Shown: piece by piece, positions 32,170 through 36,977 of the stretch
Layout of the letters: each line of letters opens with the position of its first letter
How positions within the stretch are numbered: position 1 is the stretch's first letter
From: Ichthyobacteriaceae bacterium
GTDB lineage: Bacteria; Bacteroidota; Bacteroidia; Flavobacteriales; JADGDT01
DNA: 36,977 bases
Assembly: GCA_016744755.1 (NCBI GenBank)
Contig: JADGDT010000020.1
Location: 1 to 36,977 of the forward strand
Reading direction: 5' to 3'
The notes under the pieces: model-generated
The model's database searches: none
What the model was told of the DNA's origin: nothing
Seen by the model: the letters and a program-made list of their open reading frames with translations, nothing else
Translations under genes and position numbers: made by a program

Positions 32170-33675
32170 CTAATGAATACCTTTCATCATCTTTTTAATA
32201 ACTGGAGTTAAAGCAATTGCTATTGCTCCTGCAATTAGTGCTTCAAATGCTATAAACTGGAACATCTCTGCTCCTTGTCCAAATCCCATACTGGCAGCTA
32301 TATGCTCCATTGCTGCAGCTAAATAGTTACCTACTGCAATTGATCCCATCCATATACCCATCATTATTGATACAATTTTTGGAGGCGATAATTTTGTAAT
32401 CATCGATAAACCAATAGGGGAAATCATAAGTTCGCCAAGTGTGTGTAGTAAATAAACAGATACTAACCAAAGTGGGCTAACTAATCCGCCAACAGCAGCA
32501 CTTGCAGCAGCAGACATTACGAAGAAACCAAGAGCTAACATGATAAGTGCAAATCCAAACTTAAGAGGTGTAGGAGGATTTTTGCCCATTTGTGTAAGCT
32601 TACCCCAAAGCACATCAAATATTGGTGCTATAGCAAAAATAGCTATGGCATTAATAGACTGAAACCACGATGCTGGAATTTCTCTACCCATTACCATTCT
32701 ATCTGTGGCATCTGCCGCAAATAGGTTAAATGTACTACCTGCTTGCTCAAATCCCGACCAGAATACTATGTTAAATATTGCGAGTATAAAAATAACAGAA
32801 ACTCTACTCCACTCAGTTTTTCCTTCTGTACCGTTATAAATAGTGTAACCTATCCCTGCTGCTGCAGCTATCCCGATAATGTATATTATATAATCAAGTG
32901 CAGTTTCGGAAATAACATCTATTAAGTAAACTACCCCAAAAGATAAGGCAACAGAAACTATAGTATAAATAATAATATCAGTCCAATCTTTACCTCCTAA
33001 TCCAGTACATGCTGTATCACATTTTGGTGGCAAACCAACTTTCTCTAATGATTTCTGATTAAAGAAAAACCAAAGTGCCCCTACTACCATACCTAGCCCT
33101 GCTGTTGCAAAACCATATTGCCATCCGTAAACTTCTCCTAAGAAACCTGCTGTAAGAGGCGCAATAAATGCACCTAAGTTTATACCCATATAAAAAATGG
33201 TAAATCCACCGTCTTTACGAGGATCATCCGCTTCGTACAATCCGCCCACAATTGTAGAGATATTTGGTTTAAAAAAACCATTACCTACAATAAGAAGTGC
33301 AAGACCCGAATAAAGCATAAATTGCCTGTAAGGATCGCCTCCAATCATATTAACATCTCCAGCAATAACACTGTATGCCATTACAAATTGACCTAATGCC
33401 ATAACAAAAGCACCTATGTATATGGCTTTTCTTTGACCCAAAATAGCATCCGCCAAATAACCACCGAAAATTGGTGTAACGTAAACTAATCCTGTAAATA
33501 CTCCATAAATAGCAAATGCCTCTGCACGAGTCATTCCAAATCCATTATTTATTAATTCGGCAACTAAAAACAGTGTTAAAAGAGCTCTCATTCCGTAGTA
33601 AGAAAACCTTTCCCACATCTCTGTAAAAAACAGAGTATAGAGGCCTCTTGGATGCCCAGCGTTACTTTGTGTCAT
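32170..33675 (-). CDS. POT family proton-dependent oligopeptide transporter
   Basis: Inner-membrane symporter that takes up di- and tripeptides with protons. The 501-residue protein has the POT signature near the N-terminus (TEMWERFSYYGMRALLTLFL, the ExxERFxYYG motif), the GYLADAILGQRKAIYIG motif between helices 2 and 3, and FYMGINLGAFIAPLTAGFLGE, the FYxxINxG signature. About 14 hydrophobic segments are present. It is a single-gene unit with its own terminator. A -7 element (TACTTTCG) and a palindrome lie upstream. Peptide supply fits a protein-degrading, amino-acid-using lifestyle (inference). Confidence 0.95.
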   Translation of the reverse strand: MTQSNAGHPRGLYTLFFTEMWERFSYYGMRALLTLFLVAELINNGFGMTRAEAFAIYGVFTGLVYVTPIFGGYLADAILGQRKAIYIGAFVMALGQFVMAYSVIAGDVNMIGGDPYRQFMLYSGLALLIVGNGFFKPNISTIVGGLYEADDPRKDGGFTIFYMGINLGAFIAPLTAGFLGEVYGWQYGFATAGLGMVVGALWFFFNQKSLEKVGLPPKCDTACTGLGGKDWTDIIIYTIVSVALSFGVVYLIDVISETALDYIIYIIGIAAAAGIGYTIYNGTEGKTEWSRVSVIFILAIFNIVFWSGFEQAGSTFNLFAADATDRMVMGREIPASWFQSINAIAIFAIAPIFDVLWGKLTQMGKNPPTPLKFGFALIMLALGFFVMSAAASAAVGGLVSPLWLVSVYLLHTLGELMISPIGLSMITKLSPPKIVSIMMGIWMGSIAVGNYLAAAMEHIAASMGFGQGAEMFQFIAFEALIAGAIAIALTPVIKKMMKGIH

Positions 33676-33702
33676 TTTAAATTTATTTTTGGTTATTATA
33701 AT

Positions 33703-33727
33703 TCGTTAATTTAACGAGCCGAAAGTA
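33703..33727 (-). promoter_or_regulatory. POT promoter with 15-bp palindrome
   Basis: The minus strand reads TACTTTCG at 33727-33720, followed directly downstream by the perfect palindrome TCGTTAA-a-TTAACGA (33703-33717), 27 bases before the ATG. A dyad at the presumed transcription start suits a repressor site. Confidence 0.4.
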
Positions 33728-33771
33728 ATGAAAATATTTTGTTTGAGGTCTTAATAAATTGCAAACATCTT

Positions 33772-35247
33772 CTAAATCGTAACTTTTTCTATTCTTTTTA
33801 TACCCTTCTTGTTTAAGAAAATTCTATATCGCTTGATATGTCTTTCTTTTTTGTACTTAAACACTAAAATTATATTAAAATGATAGACTTTTTCTCCTTT
33901 AATTTTTACAACCTCTTTTTTCTTTTCATCCCATGCATAAAAGGGTAAGTAAGGTGTACTCATTTTCTCTGTAAATCTAGAAGTGTTTATTCTTACAATA
34001 TCTTTTATTCCACTGATATCGTACTCTTTAAACACCTTCTTAAATCTTTTGTTGTAAACAGTAACTCGTTTCTGATAACGCATTACATTTTCTCCCCTCC
34101 AGTCGTTTTCTATATCTGTTAAATGCTCTCTTTTTCTTGTTTTTTTAACTTCCGAAGGTATATTATCATCTGCTACAAAACTGAAACTCTCTCTACAAAT
34201 GCCTATTCCTTGATCTCCAGAAATAATTTTGGTTTTATTATCGAAAAAATATTTTGCTTGTATTTTGTTGTTTATTTTACTCCTCACCAATTCTTTAATC
34301 CTATCTTTTGCCATGTAACTAATTACAAGTGCAGTGAAAAACGACAGTGTGAAATTTCCATAATATTGTTGAGAAAAAAATGCAACGCTAGTAGCCAATA
34401 TCATTGCCAACCCAGCGGCCAAAGAGAAGATTATTTGCTCTACCATTACTCCTTCTTTCTCGGTACGAGTGTTTAAAAAAAGTCTGTCTTCGGCAAACTT
34501 CCTCAATATACCTCTTCGGTAAACTACATCTTCGTTAGTCTTATTATTGTTTGTTTTTAATGTAGATATTCCTTTTTTCTTTTGATACTCTAATTCATTT
34601 TCTAAGTAGTTTTGTGCTATCGCAAGTTCATTTAGGAACACTTCATCTTTTCGCTTCGATAATTTTTTTATCAATATCAAAAATTGTTTTTCTATTGAAT
34701 ATGATAGGAACTCATTGCCAAATAAGTAAACATTTTTCTCTCGTTCTTGAACAATATTACCTTTTAATTTTTTTGATAAAGATCTATAATTTTTAACTAT
34801 ATCATCAATAGAGTCAAACAACTCATTTAAAAGAATTTTCTTTTCGGAATCTATCTTTTTCGAGCTTATTCTTCTTATGTGTTTACTAAGTGAACTACGA
34901 AATATGCTAACAAACATTTTTATGTGGTAGCGATATTGTTTAGCATTCTCGTTGCTAGGTATGGTCAAATACGTTTTTACACTTTTTTGAAGTTTTGAGA
35001 ATGCAGAATCATCATCGTGCATTATCTCTTTAAGTTCGTAAACAGGTGTTATAAAGCGAATATTTGTTTTTATATCTTGAAAAAAATCAGATTTATAATA
35101 TGTAGATTTATTTATGTCTAGAGATCGTGGTGTAAAAATATAGGTATCAATATCGTAGGTACTAGACTTGCTTTCGCCATTGTATAAATAACCAAGATCT
35201 ATCTCAAATGATTCGCCACCGTGTATTTTTATTTTTTCTTTTATCAT
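33772..35247 (-). CDS. Hypothetical membrane protein, 491 aa
   Basis: I do not recognise this protein. Residues 1-260 are soluble, charged and largely helical after a beta-rich start (FEIDLGYLYNGESKSSTYDIDTYIF). Two adjacent transmembrane helices follow at about 267-312 (IIFSLAAGLAMILATSVAFF and LSFFTALVISYMA). A basic C-terminal region of about 180 residues ends beta-rich (NIILVFKYKKERHIKRYRIFLN). No signal peptide is visible, so both large domains are probably cytoplasmic with a helical hairpin in the membrane. There are no catalytic motifs that I can name. It sits alone between two transporter genes. The complete reading frame and ordinary composition indicate a real gene. Confidence 0.8.
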   Translation of the reverse strand: MIKEKIKIHGGESFEIDLGYLYNGESKSSTYDIDTYIFTPRSLDINKSTYYKSDFFQDIKTNIRFITPVYELKEIMHDDDSAFSKLQKSVKTYLTIPSNENAKQYRYHIKMFVSIFRSSLSKHIRRISSKKIDSEKKILLNELFDSIDDIVKNYRSLSKKLKGNIVQEREKNVYLFGNEFLSYSIEKQFLILIKKLSKRKDEVFLNELAIAQNYLENELEYQKKKGISTLKTNNNKTNEDVVYRRGILRKFAEDRLFLNTRTEKEGVMVEQIIFSLAAGLAMILATSVAFFSQQYYGNFTLSFFTALVISYMAKDRIKELVRSKINNKIQAKYFFDNKTKIISGDQGIGICRESFSFVADDNIPSEVKKTRKREHLTDIENDWRGENVMRYQKRVTVYNKRFKKVFKEYDISGIKDIVRINTSRFTEKMSTPYLPFYAWDEKKKEVVKIKGEKVYHFNIILVFKYKKERHIKRYRIFLNKKGIKRIEKVTI

Positions 35248-35248
35248 T

Positions 35249-35285
35249 AATGTTCAATTTGCAATGTTCAATGTTCAATTTGCAA
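35249..35285. repeat. Short tandem repeat AATGTTC(AATTTGC)
   Basis: AATGTTCAATTTGC (35249-35262), AATGTTC, then AATGTTCAATTTGC again (35270-35283). GCATTGTTAA-type variants recur at about 35289 and 35331. It lies immediately upstream of the ATG of the 491-aa gene, in its leader. Confidence 0.7.
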
Positions 35286-35349
35286 TACGCATTGTTAACT
35301 AATACCTGAATATTGATAATTTTTAATTGAGCATTGTTAATTGCAAAAA

Positions 35350-36966
35350 CTAAAACAACCCAAACACTCCATCAGGTGTATATCCCAACCAACGCAGGTA
35401 AGTTTCTCCCATAATTATAATTAAAAACCATCCGATTACAAGCATGGTTACACCAAACTTAAATGTATCTCCCCAACTGTAGTGGTCTGTTACATATAGT
35501 AATGCTGCTGGTTTTGAGTTGAAAGGCAAAGCATAAACATGCTCAATAAGTAATGCTACAGGGAAAGCTAATGCCATTATTTCGAAACCAAACTTTTGTG
35601 CTGCTCCAATTGCTATTGGTACAAAAACTAAAGTTCTCATTGTTTTAGATTGAAAAAATAACGATGAGAAAATCATTGCTCCTGTTAGCAATAAGTATAA
35701 TTGCCAAAAAGGAGTATCATCGGCAAAGCCTAATCCATCAAACAAAGCGTTAACTGTTAGTGATGCTAAATCTGTAGCTTTAAGCCCTGCACCCAAAGTG
35801 TATGCTCCAGCAGAGAATAAAAGTAAGTGCCAAGGAATATCTACATCATTCCATTTTACAACTCCAACTTTAGGAGACAATGCCACAACTGCACCTAAAA
35901 AAGCAACTGATGTTTTAGATATACCGTGATATTTATCGGTAGCCCAAAGAGATAGTACTGCTAAGAAAATAATTATAGCTTTCACCTCTTCGAAAGAGAT
36001 ATTACCCATTTTGCTTAGTTCTTCTTTCAATCTTTCCATACCTCCCTCAATAGAAGGTTTGCTTTCTTCGGGACTTAGTGGAAAAATAATTTTGGTTCCA
36101 ACAAACCAACCAATAAAAATTAAGATAATAGCTATTGGAAATGCTGCCTGCATCCAATCGCCATACATAAAATCATCCATTCCTACTGCTCCAGCAATTA
36201 ATGCACCTGCAAGTAGGTTAGCTCCCGAACCTGTGATAAATCCACTTGCCGAAATATTTATTTGAAATAAGTTTTGCAACACTAAGTTTCTACCAAAATT
36301 ATTTTTGTTTTTACCTCCAGTAGCACCGTAAACAGCAGCAATAACCATAAAAATTGGCAGTAAAATTGCAGCTTTTGCGGTAGTAGCAGAAATAAATGCA
36401 GAAAGAACAATATTGATGAAAATGAAACTCATAAATATTGATGTTGCATTTTTACCAAATCGCACTATAAACCAAAGGGCAAAACGTTTTGCAACTCTCG
36501 TTTTAACTAGCATACTAGCTAATATAAAGGAAAGGATATTTAACCACATTACTTTATGTCCAAGCTGATGATAAGCATCTACCTCGGTGGTAACATTGGT
36601 TAATACCATAGTGATAATCACAATAAGTGATGTGAGATAATTTGGAACGGCTTCGGTAATCCAAAGTATTATGGCGGCAATAAATATGGCTAACATAGAT
36701 ATATTTGCATGCGAGAAACCATCTGTCCCTAGTTCGCCAAGTCTTACCAATGCACTTTTACTCAACATTGAAGAGTCTATGTTTAGAAGAAAATCTATAT
36801 TAGAAAACCAATTTATGTAGATAAAAACTACAATAGCCAAAGGTCCACCAATAATTTCCATCCATTTTTCAACAGCAGATTTATCTCTTACAGGGAGTTT
36901 TTCAACTTTGTAATTATTCATATCTAGAGGATCGTAAACCTTCTCTAGTGTAGTATCTGTAGCCAT
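35350..36966 (-). CDS. SLC13 (DASS) family sodium:anion symporter
   Basis: Inner-membrane transporter for dicarboxylates or sulfate driven by sodium. About 12 hydrophobic segments cover residues 35-535. Family features are the ILWITEAVPNYLTSL motif near residue 85, the SATTAKAAILLPI segment, the ITGSGANLLAGALIAGA region (the position of the SNT-type sodium/substrate clamp) and LIEHVYALPFNSKPAALLY near the C-terminus, similar to the second clamp. The track start at 36975 is a TTG; I use the ATG at 36966, giving 538 residues beginning MATDTTLEKVYD. Substrate not determined. Its promoter lies beyond the window edge. Confidence 0.92.
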   Translation of the reverse strand: MATDTTLEKVYDPLDMNNYKVEKLPVRDKSAVEKWMEIIGGPLAIVVFIYINWFSNIDFLLNIDSSMLSKSALVRLGELGTDGFSHANISMLAIFIAAIILWITEAVPNYLTSLIVIITMVLTNVTTEVDAYHQLGHKVMWLNILSFILASMLVKTRVAKRFALWFIVRFGKNATSIFMSFIFINIVLSAFISATTAKAAILLPIFMVIAAVYGATGGKNKNNFGRNLVLQNLFQINISASGFITGSGANLLAGALIAGAVGMDDFMYGDWMQAAFPIAIILIFIGWFVGTKIIFPLSPEESKPSIEGGMERLKEELSKMGNISFEEVKAIIIFLAVLSLWATDKYHGISKTSVAFLGAVVALSPKVGVVKWNDVDIPWHLLLFSAGAYTLGAGLKATDLASLTVNALFDGLGFADDTPFWQLYLLLTGAMIFSSLFFQSKTMRTLVFVPIAIGAAQKFGFEIMALAFPVALLIEHVYALPFNSKPAALLYVTDHYSWGDTFKFGVTMLVIGWFLIIIMGETYLRWLGYTPDGVFGLF

Positions 36967-36977
36967 TATAAACAAAT

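Noticed and set aside
36967-36975. TTG-initiated extension of the SLC13 gene
   Set aside because: An ATG three codons downstream gives a normal N-terminus, so the TTG start is unnecessary.
1-36977. CRISPR array near the TPR-CHAT gene
   Set aside because: The CHAT protease recalled type III-E systems, but no regularly spaced repeats and no cas genes were found, and this CHAT protein is secreted.

Overview
The window is an AT-rich (by eye roughly one third G+C) stretch of a Bacteroidota chromosome. The evidence is a HU-CCDC81-SPOR protein, a DUF4271 membrane protein beside a divergent uroporphyrinogen-III synthase, Bacteroidota-style lipoproteins, a PKD/outer-membrane-barrel protein, a TPR-CHAT protein, and repeated use of the Bacteroidota -7 promoter element TAnnTTTG (or TAnnTTCG) upstream of genes. 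I cannot name a genus. No rRNA, tRNA, CRISPR array, prophage or intact insertion sequence was seen.

Layout. 1-7.1 kb: trmB, a long gene-free stretch carrying hairpin-rich repeats, an M23 peptidase lipoprotein converging on an S41 C-terminal processing protease, dprA, and the HU-CCDC81-SPOR gene. 7.1-9.7 kb: an AEC permease and a family 2 glycosyltransferase in one minus-strand operon, then a small lipoprotein. 9.8-12.3 kb: cydAB, a cytochrome bd oxidase, with an inverted repeat over its promoter. 12.4-17.6 kb: rhodanese, rnhA, an OB-fold lipoprotein/PepSY-TM pair, an NAD-dependent epimerase, DUF4271 and hemD. 17.7-22.8 kb: a small unknown protein, a PIF1-like helicase with HRDC and HTH domains, an AAA/DUF4143 ATPase, and about 800 bases that look like a decayed accessory patch (frameshifted gene remnant, GC-richer hairpins, duplicated promoter). 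22.9-31.3 kb: a 2-hydroxyacid dehydrogenase followed by the most interesting part of the window. 31.4-37 kb: a 49-residue protein missed by the ORF track, a YwbE protein, a POT peptide transporter, an unknown membrane protein and an SLC13-type symporter.

The 23.8-31.3 kb cluster holds a periplasmic, membrane-anchored TPR-CHAT caspase-like protease, a PKD protein ending in an outer-membrane barrel, a beta-rich lipoprotein, an ECF-type sigma factor, and a single-pass membrane protein whose N-terminus looks like an anti-sigma domain and whose C-terminus carries TPR-like helices. I infer a cell-envelope sensing system in which proteolysis could control a sigma factor. The parts and their topologies are read from the sequence; the wiring is a hypothesis.

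Terminator hairpins are clear at 9766-9797, 13498-13532, 17605-17643, 28376-28406, 31349-31380 and 32070-32106, and they set the transcription-unit borders.
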